Assembly (NCBI RefSeq): GCF_022414535.1
Contig: NZ_JADWYM010000014.1
Location: 62,001-126,000 of the forward strand
Length of the DNA: 64,000 nt
DNA from: Streptomyces sp. MUM 2J
GTDB taxonomy: Bacteria; Actinomycetota; Actinomycetes; Streptomycetales; Streptomycetaceae
Direction of reading: 5' to 3'
Under the pieces are notes generated by a model. It worked only from the letters and a program-made list of their open reading frames with translations. It did not search any database and had not been told where the DNA came from. Below are positions 17,173 through 26,455 of this stretch, one piece after another. Each line of letters starts with the position of its first letter. Within the stretch, counting starts at the first letter, position 1. The position numbers and the translations under genes were made by a program.

Positions 17173-20100
17173 CGATCGATCCGCGTCTTCTCCGTCACGC
17201 CCGCGCCACCCGTGCCTTCCTGACGGCAGTCGTCGGACTGGGAGCGCTCGGCGCCGGTCTCGTCGTCGCCCAGGCGATGCTCATCGCCGAGGTCGTGGTG
17301 GGCGCCTTCCAGCACGGACTGTCGGTTTCCGCCCTCCGTACCCCCTTGCTGCTTCTGGTCGCCGTCGCCTGTGGCCGGGCCCTGGTCGCCTGGCTCACCG
17401 AGCTGGCCGCCCACCGGGCCAGTGCCGCGGTGAAGTCGGAACTGCGCGGACGCCTGCTGGAGCGGGCATCCCGGCTCGGCCCGGGCTGGCTGAGCGGGCA
17501 GCGGACCGGATCGCTGGTCACCCTCGCCACGCGCGGCATCGACGCGCTGGACGACTACTTCTCCCGCTATCTGCCGCAGTTGGGCCTCGCCGTGGTGGTG
17601 CCGGTGGCGGTGCTGGCCCGCATCGTCACCGAGGACTGGGTCTCGGCCGCCATCATCGTCGGCACCCTTCCCCTGATCCCGATCTTCATGATGCTGATCG
17701 GCTGGGCCACGCAGTCCCGGATGGACCGGCAATGGCGACTGCTGTCCCGGCTCTCGGGCCACTTCCTCGACGTGGTGGCCGGGCTCCCCACGTTGAAGGT
17801 GTTCGGGCGTGCCAAGGCGCAGGCCGAGTCGATCCGGCGCATCACCGGCGCGTACCGGCAGGCGACGCTGCGTACCCTGCGGATCGCCTTCCTGTCCTCC
17901 TTCGCGCTGGAACTGCTCTCCACGCTCTCCGTGGCCCTGGTCGCGGTGACCATCGGCATGCGGCTCGTGCACGGCGAGATGGACCTCTACACCGGTCTGG
18001 TCATTCTGGTGCTGGCGCCCGAGGCATATCTCCCGCTGCGCCAGGTCGGGGCGCAGTACCACGCGGCGGCCGAGGGGCTGTCCGCAGCGGAGGAGATCTT
18101 CGCCGTGCTGGAGACGCCCCTGCCGGAGTCGGGCACGGGCGCCGTGCCGGGGGACGGTATCGACATCGAGAAGGTGACGGTCCGCTACCCGCAGCGGTCC
18201 GAGGACGCCGTGACGCGGATGTCCTTCTCCGTCGCCCCGGGGGAGACGGTGGCGATCGTCGGGCCCAGCGGAGCCGGCAAGTCCACGCTGCTGCACGCGC
18301 TGCTGGGCTTCGTACGACCGTCCGCGGGACGGATCCGGGTCGGGGGAGCCGATCTGGCCGACGTCGATCTGGCCCAGTGGCGCTCGCGGATCGCCTGGGT
18401 GCCCCAGCGTCCCCACCTGTACGCCGGGACCATCGCCGAGAACGTGCGGCTGGCCCGCCCCGACGCCGATGACACCGCCGTGCGGCAGGCGCTCGCGGAC
18501 GCCGGGGCGCTGGAGTTCGTCGACGCGCTGCCCGCCGGCACGCGGACCAGGCTCGGCGAGGACGGGGCCGGGCTCTCCGCCGGCCAGAGGCAGCGGCTCG
18601 CGTTGGCCCGTGCGTTCCTCGCGGACCGGCCGGTGCTCCTGCTCGACGAGCCCACCGCCGCTCTGGACGGCGAGACCGAGGCGGAGGTCGTCGAGGCGGT
18701 GCGGCGGCTGGCCGTCGGCCGCACGGTCCTGCTGGTGGTGCACCGGCCGGCGCTGCTCGCGGTGGCGGACCGGGTGGTGCGGCTGCCGGAGGTCCGCCCC
18801 CGCGCATCCGCCGAACCCGCTCTCGCCCCGGTTCCGGCGGCAACGGTCCCGCGGACACCGGACTGCCATGGTGCCGACACGGGCCTCCCGGTGTCCGACG
18901 AGCCGATCACCACCGCGTCGGACGCCGGCGACGGCTTCGCGGCACCTGGAGAGCCCACCGCACCCCGAGTCCTCGACGCCGCTCCCGCGACCGCGGACGC
19001 CGCCGCCCCCACGGCGCCCCAGGGCCTCGTCGCGTCCGCGGACGCGCACCTGGCCGGGACGAGCGGCACGCTCGCCCGTGTCCGGGCCCTGTCCGGCCCG
19101 CGCAGGGGCCGGTTCGGGCTGGCCCTGCTGCTGGGCAGTCTGGCCCTGGGCAGCGCCGTCGGCCTCATGGCCACGTCCGGCTGGCTGATCTCGCGGGCAT
19201 CGCAGCAGCCCCCGGTGCTGTACCTGATGCTCGCCGTGACGGCGACACGGGCCTTCGGGATCGGTCGGGCCGTCTTCCGGTACGCCGAGCGGCTCGTCTC
19301 GCACGACGCCGTGCTGCGGATGCTCGCCGACACCAGGGTCGCGGTCTACCGGCGGCTGGAGCGGCTGGCGCCCGCCGGGCTGCGCGGCGTTCGCCGCGGC
19401 GATCTGCTGTCACGTCTGGTGGACGATGTGGACGCCCTCCAGGACTACTGGCTGCGCTGGCTGCTGCCCGCCGGAGCCGCCGTGGTCGTCTCCGCCGCTT
19501 CCGTCGGTTTCACCGCCTGGCTGCTGCCGCAGGCGGGAGCCGTCCTGGCGGTCGGGCTGCTGGCGGCCGGTGCCGGTGTTCCGGCGGTCACGGCGGTGGT
19601 GGCACGGCGCGCGGAACGCCGGCTCGCCCCGGCCCGCGGACAGCTCGCCGTCCGGGTCACCGATCTGCTCACCGGCACCGCGGAACTGACCGTGGCAGGA
19701 GCCCTGCCGGGGCGGGTGGCCGAGGCGCGGCGCGCCGACGGAGTGCTGACCCGGATCGCCTCGCGGGCCGCCGCCGCCACCGCGCTCGGTGACGGCCTCA
19801 CCGCTCTGGTCTCCGGCCTGACCGTGACGGGCGCCGCCCTGGCCGGGGCGTGGGCGGTCGCCGACGGACGTCTGGACGGCGTGGCCCTGGCCGTTGTGGT
19901 CCTCACTCCTCTGGCCGCCTTCGAGGCCGTGCTCGGGCTGCCGCTCGCCGTGCAGCACCGGCAGCGGGTGCGCAAGAGCGCGGAACGGGTGTACGACGTG
20001 CTGGACTCCCCCGAACCGGTGCGGGAACCGGAGCAGCCCCTGCCCGCACCCGCGGTGCCGTTCCCGGTCGTCCTCAAGGGAGTGACCGCCCGCCATGCCG

Positions 20101-20861
20101 GGCAGGGCCGCGACGCGCTCGCCGGTTGCGACCTGACGCTGGCGCGGGGTCGCAGGATCGCCGTGGTCGGCCCCTCCGGGTCCGGCAAGACGACGCTCGC
20201 GCAGGTGCTGCTGCGCTTCCTGGACACCGATGCCGGCACCTTCACGCTGGGCGGGGTGGACGCGACCGCCCTCGACGGCGACGCCGTACGGCGGCTGGTG
20301 GGGCTGTGCGCGCAGGACGCGCACCTCTTCGACAGCTCGGTGCGCGAGAACCTGCTGCTCGCCAGGAAGGGCGCCTCGGAGGAGGACCTGCGCGGCGCGC
20401 TGGAGCGGGCCCGGCTGCTCCCGTGGGCCGACAGCCTGCCGGACGGGCTCGACACGCTGGTCGGCGAGCACGGCGCCCGGCTGTCGGGCGGGCAGCGGCA
20501 GCGGCTGGCGCTGGCCCGGGCGCTGCTCGCCGACTTTCCCGTCCTGCTGCTCGACGAGCCCGCCGAGCACCTCGACCTGCCGACGGCCGACGCGCTCACC
20601 GCGGATCTGCTGGCCGCCACCGAGGGACGTACGACCCTGCTCATCACGCACCGGCTGGCGGGCCTGGAAGCCGTGGACGAGGTGCTCGTCCTGGACAGGG
20701 GACGGGTGGTGCAGCGCGGCCCCTACGCCGAGCTGGTCGCCGTGGACGGGCCGTTGCGGCGGATGGCCGCACGCGAGGCCGCGACCGAGGAACTGTCGGC
20801 GGCGGGCACGGGAGAGGCCGCCCCCTCGCCCATGAGGGCACCGCATCCTTCGCCGGTGTAG
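17166..20861 (+). CDS. cydCD: Fused CydD-CydC ABC transporter for cytochrome bd assembly
   Basis: A 1231-aa fusion of two ABC half-transporters that, as separate CydD and CydC proteins in other bacteria, export thiols or bind haem and are required for cytochrome bd assembly. Order: membrane domain 1 (about 15-310), nucleotide-binding domain 1 with Walker A GPSGAGKST near residue 368, an Ala/Pro-rich linker (about 545-635), membrane domain 2 (about 650-920), and nucleotide-binding domain 2 with GPSGSGKTT near 1000 and signature LSGGQRQRLALARAL. The start is GTG 17166 inside a parS, with GAAGGG 10 bases upstream. Fusion is usual in Streptomyces. It should be co-regulated with cydAB by Rex. Confidence 0.95.
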   Translation: MKPIDPRLLRHARATRAFLTAVVGLGALGAGLVVAQAMLIAEVVVGAFQHGLSVSALRTPLLLLVAVACGRALVAWLTELAAHRASAAVKSELRGRLLERASRLGPGWLSGQRTGSLVTLATRGIDALDDYFSRYLPQLGLAVVVPVAVLARIVTEDWVSAAIIVGTLPLIPIFMMLIGWATQSRMDRQWRLLSRLSGHFLDVVAGLPTLKVFGRAKAQAESIRRITGAYRQATLRTLRIAFLSSFALELLSTLSVALVAVTIGMRLVHGEMDLYTGLVILVLAPEAYLPLRQVGAQYHAAAEGLSAAEEIFAVLETPLPESGTGAVPGDGIDIEKVTVRYPQRSEDAVTRMSFSVAPGETVAIVGPSGAGKSTLLHALLGFVRPSAGRIRVGGADLADVDLAQWRSRIAWVPQRPHLYAGTIAENVRLARPDADDTAVRQALADAGALEFVDALPAGTRTRLGEDGAGLSAGQRQRLALARAFLADRPVLLLDEPTAALDGETEAEVVEAVRRLAVGRTVLLVVHRPALLAVADRVVRLPEVRPRASAEPALAPVPAATVPRTPDCHGADTGLPVSDEPITTASDAGDGFAAPGEPTAPRVLDAAPATADAAAPTAPQGLVASADAHLAGTSGTLARVRALSGPRRGRFGLALLLGSLALGSAVGLMATSGWLISRASQQPPVLYLMLAVTATRAFGIGRAVFRYAERLVSHDAVLRMLADTRVAVYRRLERLAPAGLRGVRRGDLLSRLVDDVDALQDYWLRWLLPAGAAVVVSAASVGFTAWLLPQAGAVLAVGLLAAGAGVPAVTAVVARRAERRLAPARGQLAVRVTDLLTGTAELTVAGALPGRVAEARRADGVLTRIASRAAAATALGDGLTALVSGLTVTGAALAGAWAVADGRLDGVALAVVVLTPLAAFEAVLGLPLAVQHRQRVRKSAERVYDVLDSPEPVREPEQPLPAPAVPFPVVLKGVTARHAGQGRDALAGCDLTLARGRRIAVVGPSGSGKTTLAQVLLRFLDTDAGTFTLGGVDATALDGDAVRRLVGLCAQDAHLFDSSVRENLLLARKGASEEDLRGALERARLLPWADSLPDGLDTLVGEHGARLSGGQRQRLALARALLADFPVLLLDEPAEHLDLPTADALTADLLAATEGRTTLLITHRLAGLEAVDEVLVLDRGRVVQRGPYAELVAVDGPLRRMAAREAATEELSAAGTGEAAPSPMRAPHPSPV

Positions 20862-21101
20862 GCGCCGAGCGTCCCGCCCGGCCCGCTCCGGCACGGCTTC
20901 CGCCGCCCAAGGCTGCAGGGCAGCGGCCCCCGTCGGACGGGCGGAACCCTTCGGGCGGTCAGGACCTGCCGCACACCGCGGGCGCGCCGGATCTGGCCGA
21001 AGCGGCGCGAGCGCCCGGCCTTGGGCCATACGAGGTGCCGCGTCCCCCGGGCGTACGACTCGAACAGGACCGGGGCCGAGGACCGGGTCACGATCGCTGA
21101 T

Positions 21102-22151
21102 ATGCGCTCATTTCGACGCCGCCCTCTGCTCGTTCCGGTGCTGCTGTGCGCGATCGCGGTCCTCGCGGCGCGCCCCACGACGGGCGCCGGTGACCCCGGG
21201 GACGGTTCCGGCGTCAGCGCGCGGGTGGCGCACCTGTACCGGGAGGCGTTCGAGGCGACGCAGCGGTACGAGGCCGGTCGGCACGCTGCCGAGGCACAGC
21301 GGGCGCAGGCCCAGCACTACGAGGAACTCCTGGAACGCGAACGGCTGGAGATGGACGCGCTGCGCAAGGACCTGGGCCGGATCGCGCGGGCCCAGTACCG
21401 CAACGGGGGCGGCCTGCCGCTGACCGCGCAGATCCTTCTCGCGGGCTCCCCGGATCAGGTGATGCGCCATCAGCAGGCGTTCTCCCGTGCCAACCTCATC
21501 GTCGACAACGCCATCGGAAAGCGGCGCCGGGCCGAGGCGCGGCTGGCCGCCGACGAGGCGAAGGCCCGGACGGCCTGGCGGACGCTGGAGAAGCGGAACG
21601 CCGAACTCGCCGCGTTGAGGGAGGAGATCGACGACAAGCTGGAACAGGCGCGATGGCAGTTGCAGGACCAGGCCGATGCCGCTGTCGCGGCGGGCAGCTG
21701 CCGGGGTGCCGTACGGCTGGATCAGCCGCCGATCGAGGGCACGCCCGCGTGGGTGGCGCCCGTGGCGACGTACCGGCTGTCGGCAGGGTTCGGCAGCGGC
21801 GGTGCCCGGTGGGTGAACCGGCACACCGGGCAGGACTTCGCGGTGCCGATCGGCACACCGGTAAGGGCGGCCGGGGCGGGCCGCGTGGTGAAGGTCTCCT
21901 GTGGCGGCGCCTTCGGCATCGAGGTCGTGCTCCAGCACGCCGGCGGCTACTACACCCAGTACGCCCATCTGGCCGCCGTCGCCGTCGACCAGGGGCAGCG
22001 GGTGGTCGCCGGGCAGTGGATCGGCCAGTCGGGAACCAGCGGCAACTCCACCGGACCGCACCTGCACTTCGAGGTGCGTGTCACCCCGGAGCCCGGCTCG
22101 TCGCTGGACCCGGTGCCCTGGCTGGCCGAACGGGGTGTTCCGGTGGGCTGA
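21102..22151 (+). CDS. Secreted M23-family peptidoglycan endopeptidase
   Basis: A 349-aa protein. A signal peptide (MRSFRRRPLLVPVLLCAIAV) is followed by a long coiled-coil segment (about 45-200, many Glu/Arg/Ala heptads) and a C-terminal lysostaphin-type M23 domain with zinc ligands in HTGQDFAVPIGTP (H, D) and HLHFEV (HxH). The layout resembles EnvC/NlpD-like proteins that cut or regulate cutting of cell-wall peptides; both active-site motifs are present, so catalysis is likely. The ATG at 21102 is chosen because it begins a proper signal peptide. The stop directly abuts the stop of the convergent HAD gene. Confidence 0.88.
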   Translation: MRSFRRRPLLVPVLLCAIAVLAARPTTGAGDPGDGSGVSARVAHLYREAFEATQRYEAGRHAAEAQRAQAQHYEELLERERLEMDALRKDLGRIARAQYRNGGGLPLTAQILLAGSPDQVMRHQQAFSRANLIVDNAIGKRRRAEARLAADEAKARTAWRTLEKRNAELAALREEIDDKLEQARWQLQDQADAAVAAGSCRGAVRLDQPPIEGTPAWVAPVATYRLSAGFGSGGARWVNRHTGQDFAVPIGTPVRAAGAGRVVKVSCGGAFGIEVVLQHAGGYYTQYAHLAAVAVDQGQRVVAGQWIGQSGTSGNSTGPHLHFEVRVTPEPGSSLDPVPWLAERGVPVG

Positions 22152-23039
22152 CTACGGCAGTCGCCCCAGCAGCTCCTCGATCACGACCGCCACGCCGTCG
22201 TCGTTGTTGGCGACCGTCCGCCCCGAGGCCGCGGACACCACCTCCGGGTGCGCGTTGCCCATGGCGTAGGAGCGGCCCGCCCAGGTCAGCATCTCCACGT
22301 CGTTGGGCATGTCCCCGAAGGCGACGACCTCCTCGTGCGAGACGCCGCGCTCGGCGCAGCACAGGGCGAGGGTGCTGGCCTTGGAGACGTCGGGACCGCT
22401 GATCTCCAGCAGGGCGCTGGGGCTGGAGCGGGTGACGTTGACGCGGTCGCCGAGGGCGTAACGGGCCAGGGTGAGGAAGGCGTCGGGATCGAGCGTGGGG
22501 TGGAAGGCGAGGATCTTCAGCACCGGCTCGTCGGCAAGGGGGCCGCTCGGGTCGAGCAGTTCCTCGGCGGACAGCAGGATGTCCGGGATCTCCATGTGCA
22601 GCTTGGGGTAGTCCGGCTCCTGGTTGAAGCCGTACGTCTGCTCGATCGCGTACACCGTGCCCGGTGCCGCGTCGCGCAACAGCCGTACGGCGCCCAGGGC
22701 GTTCCCGCGGGCCAGCTCCCGCACCTTCACGAACCGGTGGGTGCCGGGACCGCCGTGGAGGTCGACCACGGCGGCACCGTTGCCGCAGATCGCCAGGCCG
22801 TGACCGTGGACGTGCTCGCTGACGACGTCCATCCAGCGAGCCGGGCGGCCGGTGACGAAGAAGACCTCGATGCCGGCCTCCTCGGCGGCGGCCAGAGCGG
22901 CGACCGTGCGCGGGGACACCGACTTGTCGTCGCGCAGCAGGGTGCCGTCGAGGTCGGTGGCGATCAGCCGTGGAGGAACAGTGGACGCCGGGGTCTCGGG
23001 CTGTCGAGTCGCTGAGGTCACGCGCTCATTGTCCCGCAT
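22152..23039 (-). CDS. HAD-superfamily (Cof-type) phosphatase
   Basis: About 295 aa of a cytosolic Cof/HAD phosphatase. Motif I DLDGTLL (DxD nucleophile), a motif II threonine in FFVTGRPARW, and motif IV GDMPNDVEML are present, together with a C2-type cap. Substrates are usually sugar phosphates or flavin/PLP phosphates; not assignable here. Two starts are plausible, ATG 23039 and GTG 23021, neither with a strong ribosome site. A paralogous HAD protein lies at 35676-36479. Confidence 0.85.
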   Translation of the reverse strand: MRDNERVTSATRQPETPASTVPPRLIATDLDGTLLRDDKSVSPRTVAALAAAEEAGIEVFFVTGRPARWMDVVSEHVHGHGLAICGNGAAVVDLHGGPGTHRFVKVRELARGNALGAVRLLRDAAPGTVYAIEQTYGFNQEPDYPKLHMEIPDILLSAEELLDPSGPLADEPVLKILAFHPTLDPDAFLTLARYALGDRVNVTRSSPSALLEISGPDVSKASTLALCCAERGVSHEEVVAFGDMPNDVEMLTWAGRSYAMGNAHPEVVSAASGRTVANNDDGVAVVIEELLGRLP

Positions 23040-23079
23040 ATGCCCGCACGATCGTGCGGGAGTCCGCACATCTGAGGGA

Positions 23080-23973
23080 TTACCCCACCTGGGCCGGCGC
23101 CTCCGTCGCGATCTGCTCGAAGACCTTCTGGTCGGCCGCGAAGTCGGAGTCGGGGATGGGCCAGTGGATGACGATGTCGGTGAAGCCGAGCTCACGGTGG
23201 CGTCCCGCGAAGTCCACGAACGCGGCGAGGGACGCGAGCGGCCGGCCTCGGTCCGGGGTGAACCCGGTGAGCAGAACCCTGTCGAGGTCGCTCACATCCC
23301 GGCCGATCGCCGCGCACGCGTCGGCGAGCTTCTCCAACTGTCCGCGCAGGGCCGCGACGGACTGGTCGGGGGTGCCGTTCTCGTAGAGCCTGGGGTCGCC
23401 GGTGGTCACCCACGCCTGACCGTGCCGGGCGGCGAGTTGCATCCCGCGTGGACCGGTGGCGGCCACCGCGAAGGGCAGCCGGGGGCGCTGCACGCAGCCG
23501 GGGATGTTGCGTGCCTCGTGCGCCGAGTAGAAGTCGCCCACGTAGGAGACGGCGTCCTCGGTCAGCAGGCGGTCCAGCAGCGGCACGAACTCGGCGAGGC
23601 GGTCGGCGCGCTCGCGCGGCGTCCACGGCTCCTGGCCGAGCGCGGTGGCGTCGAAGCCGGTGCCACCCGCGCCGACGCCGAGGGTGACCCGGCCGCCGGA
23701 GATGTCGTCCAGGGAGATCAGTTCCTTGGCGAGGGTCACCGGGTGCCGGAAGTTCGGTGAGGTCACGAGCGTACCCAGACGCATACGCTGCGTTACGGAG
23801 GCGGCCGCCGTCAGGGTCGGAACCGCCCCGAACCACGGCCCGTCCCGGAAGGTCCGCCACGACAGGTGGTCGTACGTGTAGGCGGCATGGAAGCCGAGGT
23901 CCTCGGCCCACTGCCAGATCTTCTGCCCTTCGTCCCATCGGTGGATGGGGAGAATCACGGTGCTCAGACGCAT
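23080..23973 (-). CDS. LLM-class (F420-dependent) oxidoreductase
   Basis: A 297-aa luciferase-like monooxygenase-fold protein. Typical features are MRLSTVILPIHRWDEGQKIW at the N-terminus, the segment TLVTSPNFRHPVTLAKELIS with the LD-x-SGGR motif (LDDISGGRVTLGVGAGG), and a TIM-barrel length. Streptomyces members of this group generally use F420 rather than FMN; this is family knowledge, not seen directly. Substrate unknown. It is a single gene, leftward, ahead of the HAD gene. Confidence 0.85.
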   Translation of the reverse strand: MRLSTVILPIHRWDEGQKIWQWAEDLGFHAAYTYDHLSWRTFRDGPWFGAVPTLTAAASVTQRMRLGTLVTSPNFRHPVTLAKELISLDDISGGRVTLGVGAGGTGFDATALGQEPWTPRERADRLAEFVPLLDRLLTEDAVSYVGDFYSAHEARNIPGCVQRPRLPFAVAATGPRGMQLAARHGQAWVTTGDPRLYENGTPDQSVAALRGQLEKLADACAAIGRDVSDLDRVLLTGFTPDRGRPLASLAAFVDFAGRHRELGFTDIVIHWPIPDSDFAADQKVFEQIATEAPAQVG

Positions 23974-24108
23974 GTCTCCAGACGATACGCGGGATGCAGG
24001 GCGCCCCCGTTGCGCGAGGTGCCGGAAGGCCGCCCGGACACGCCCCCGCGGACGCCGGGGTCTCCTCGCGGCCGTGGCGGCACGAGCGCGTCGTACCGCC
24101 GGGCGCGG

Positions 24109-24717
24109 TCAGTCGGCGGGCCCGGCGGAGAGCTGCCCGGCGATGACGGCGGACGCCGCGTCACCGTAGACGTCGGCGGACAGCTCCGACTGCCAGGCGG
24201 TCTGCAGGATGAATCCCTGGAGCAGGGACAGCAGGACGCCGGCTGCCGCTGCGGGGTGGACGGCAGCAGCCACCTCGCCCTCCGCCTGCCCCTGGGCGAT
24301 GCGCTCGCGCAACGCGTCGTGTACTCCCCTCAGGCCGTGCTGCATCGCGGCGGCCAGCGTGGGGTTGCGCAGCGCTTCGCCCCATGCCTGGACCGCCAGT
24401 CGGAACCGGTCGTCGGCGTGGTCGAGTGCGGCGAGCGTCCGCGGCAGGCGGGCGAAGAGCGCCGGGAGCGGCTGACGGGTGCGCAGCGCATCGCGTACGG
24501 CTGTCTCCACCATGGCGGTCGCGTCCAGCGAGATCGCGGCGATGATCTCGTCCTTGGTGCGGAAGTACCGGTAGACCGCGCCGGGGGACATGCCCGCCTC
24601 GTCGATGACGTCCTGGATGGTTGCGCGGTGGAACCCGTCGCGGGCGAAACATGTGGAGGCCGCCGCGAGGATGTGGTCGCGGCGGGCTGCGCGGTATGCG
24701 GCGCTGACTCGTGGCAC
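24109..24717 (-). CDS. TetR-family repressor of the adjacent monooxygenase operon
   Basis: A 202-aa regulator with an N-terminal TetR helix-turn-helix at about residues 10-55 (ILAAASTCFARDGFHRATIQ to MSPGAVYRYFRTKDEIIAAI) and a TetR C-terminal ligand domain. The start is GTG 24717; GGAGG lies only one or two bases before it, so initiation may be weak. The gene is divergent from the flavin monooxygenase, and the shared 100-base region carries two copies of AGCGNNCGCT, the likely operators. By analogy it represses both itself and the monooxygenase/MBL pair and responds to their substrate. Confidence 0.9.
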   Translation of the reverse strand: MPRVSAAYRAARRDHILAAASTCFARDGFHRATIQDVIDEAGMSPGAVYRYFRTKDEIIAAISLDATAMVETAVRDALRTRQPLPALFARLPRTLAALDHADDRFRLAVQAWGEALRNPTLAAAMQHGLRGVHDALRERIAQGQAEGEVAAAVHPAAAAGVLLSLLQGFILQTAWQSELSADVYGDAASAVIAGQLSAGPAD

Positions 24718-24730
24718 GCCTCCACAGTAA

Positions 24731-24740
24731 AGCGAGCGCT
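24731..24740. promoter_or_regulatory. Putative TetR operator, copy 1
   Basis: AGCGAGCGCT, a match to AGCGNNCGCT, just upstream of the tetR-type start (24717) and overlapping its likely promoter or leader. Confidence 0.65.
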
Positions 24741-24786
24741 CATTCTTGACAACATCCTGCCTGGCAGACACCCTCGAACCAAAGAG

Positions 24787-24796
24787 AGCGAACGCT
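24787..24796. promoter_or_regulatory. Putative TetR operator, copy 2
   Basis: AGCGAACGCT, the second match to AGCGNNCGCT, 56 bases centre-to-centre from copy 1 and about 20 bases before the monooxygenase start. Occupancy would block the rightward promoter or its leader. Confidence 0.65.
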
Positions 24797-24817
24797 CCCC
24801 TTTTTTTAGGAGGTGTG

Positions 24818-26455
24818 ATGCAGCGCACCCAGGTACTGATCGTCGGGGCGGGCCCGACCGGACTCGCCCTCGCCGCCCAGCTGAACCGCTTCGGGGTGAC
24901 GGCGCGCGTCATCGACAAACACGCCGGAGTGCTGGAGGCCACCAAGTCGGCAGCCCTGCACGCCCGGACCCTGGAACACCTGCGAACCCTGGGAGTGGCC
25001 GACCGTGTCCTGGCCGAGGGGCAGCGGGTCGACATCCTCCAGTTGCGTACGGGCCATCGCGATCGGGTCGCGGTGGACTTCCGCACCCTGCGCGACACGG
25101 CCTATCCGCACATGACGGACATCCCGCAGGCCCGCACCGAACACATCCTCATCGACCACCTCGCCGACGCGGGCATCGTGGTCGAGCGCAACACCGCCTG
25201 TACCCGTGTCGAGCAGAACGCCGACGCGGTGACCGTCACGGTCACCACCCCTGAGGGCCGGACCGACACCATCGAGGCGGACTGGCTGATCGGCTGTGAC
25301 GGCGCCCACAGCACGGTCCGTGAGCAACTCGGCATCGCCTTCGCCGGCGAGGCGTACGCCGACGACTGGGTGCTGTGCGACGCGGTGGTCGACTGGCCCC
25401 TGCCCCGCAACGAAATGACCTTCTCCGCCGACGCGGACGGTATCTGCGGGGTGTTCCCGCTGCCCGGCGAGCGGCGCTACCGGCTCGCCTACACCCAGAA
25501 CCGCGCCGCCGACGGCACCCTGGTCGAGCCCAGCCTGGCCGATGCGCAGCAGGCCCTGCGCCGAACCGCCGTCACCGGCACCGTCCGGTCGGTCGACGAG
25601 TTCTGGACCTTCCGTCTCGCCCACAAGCAGGCCGTCCGCTACCGCAGCGGCCGGGTGTTCCTGGCCGGGGACGCCGCCCACGTCCACACGCCCTTCGGCG
25701 GACAGGGCCTGAACCTCGGCGTCGGGGACGCCATGAACCTGGGCTGGAAACTCGCCTCGGTCGTCACCGGCCTGTCTCCCCGCTCGCTGCTGGACACCTA
25801 CCAGCCCGAGCGGCACCGGATCGCCCGGGCCGTGGTGACGTTCACCCACCGTGGCGCCACGGCCATGCTGCTGCGTGACGATCCACGCCGTCACCTGCGC
25901 GACGCCGTGATGACCCTGCTGCAGCACACCCCTCTGGCACAGCGCGGCCTCGCCCGCCGGTTCTCCCAACTCGGCCAGAGCTACCGCCGCACACCGCACA
26001 TCCCCGGTCGCGGAAGCTCCCTGGCAGCCGGTGACCGGCTCCCCGATCCCCTGCTCTTCGACGGCCTCACCAACCGCTCCGTGCGTCTGCACGACCTGCT
26101 GGCGCCCGACGCGTGCACCCTGCTGCTCACCACCACGGCGGACACCGACCCACTGGACGCTTCGCTCGCCGCGCTGTGCCGGCGTTGGCACGGCGCGCTC
26201 GCCGGGACGGTACTGACCACCCGGTGGGGCGCGGCCGTCCGGAGGGGCGCGGCCGACGCGGTCCCCGCGATACTCGACCGGGGCCGCCAGGCCGCGCGGC
26301 TGTACGGACCGGGGACCATGGCCTACCTCGTCCGCCCGGACCAGCACCTGGCCTACGTCGGCCGCCCGGACGCCGCCCGCATCGAGGAATGCCTCGGCTC
26401 GATCCACACGGCCCCCGCTCTCCCGTTCTCGGGCGCCACAGCGGAGAAGGCGTGA
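24818..26455 (+). CDS. FAD-dependent aromatic monooxygenase (PHBH/polyketide hydroxylase type)
   Basis: A 545-aa class A flavoprotein hydroxylase using NADPH and oxygen. The FAD dinucleotide motif GAGPTGLALA begins at residue 10, a DG motif appears in IGCDGAHSTVR, and the GD motif with GDAAHVHTPFGGQGLNLGVG is near residue 285. The C-terminal ~130 residues form the thioredoxin-like domain typical of phenol and aromatic-polyketide hydroxylases. ATG 24818 has TAGGAGG at ideal spacing, so the upstream frame is rejected. It is divergent from the TetR gene and overlaps the MBL gene by four bases. The likely role is oxidation of a phenolic or quinone compound, possibly detoxification. Confidence 0.9.
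   Translation: MQRTQVLIVGAGPTGLALAAQLNRFGVTARVIDKHAGVLEATKSAALHARTLEHLRTLGVADRVLAEGQRVDILQLRTGHRDRVAVDFRTLRDTAYPHMTDIPQARTEHILIDHLADAGIVVERNTACTRVEQNADAVTVTVTTPEGRTDTIEADWLIGCDGAHSTVREQLGIAFAGEAYADDWVLCDAVVDWPLPRNEMTFSADADGICGVFPLPGERRYRLAYTQNRAADGTLVEPSLADAQQALRRTAVTGTVRSVDEFWTFRLAHKQAVRYRSGRVFLAGDAAHVHTPFGGQGLNLGVGDAMNLGWKLASVVTGLSPRSLLDTYQPERHRIARAVVTFTHRGATAMLLRDDPRRHLRDAVMTLLQHTPLAQRGLARRFSQLGQSYRRTPHIPGRGSSLAAGDRLPDPLLFDGLTNRSVRLHDLLAPDACTLLLTTTADTDPLDASLAALCRRWHGALAGTVLTTRWGAAVRRGAADAVPAILDRGRQAARLYGPGTMAYLVRPDQHLAYVGRPDAARIEECLGSIHTAPALPFSGATAEKA

Noticed and set aside
17124..19304. Long leftward open frame (726 aa) antisense to cydCD
   Set aside because: It mirrors the third-position GC bias of the fused CydCD gene on the other strand and has Gln/Gly/His-rich low-complexity sequence with no domain.
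20862..21101. ydaO-type (c-di-AMP) riboswitch before the M23 peptidase gene
   Set aside because: Streptomyces cell-wall hydrolase genes often have one, but I could not find its conserved segments in this gap.
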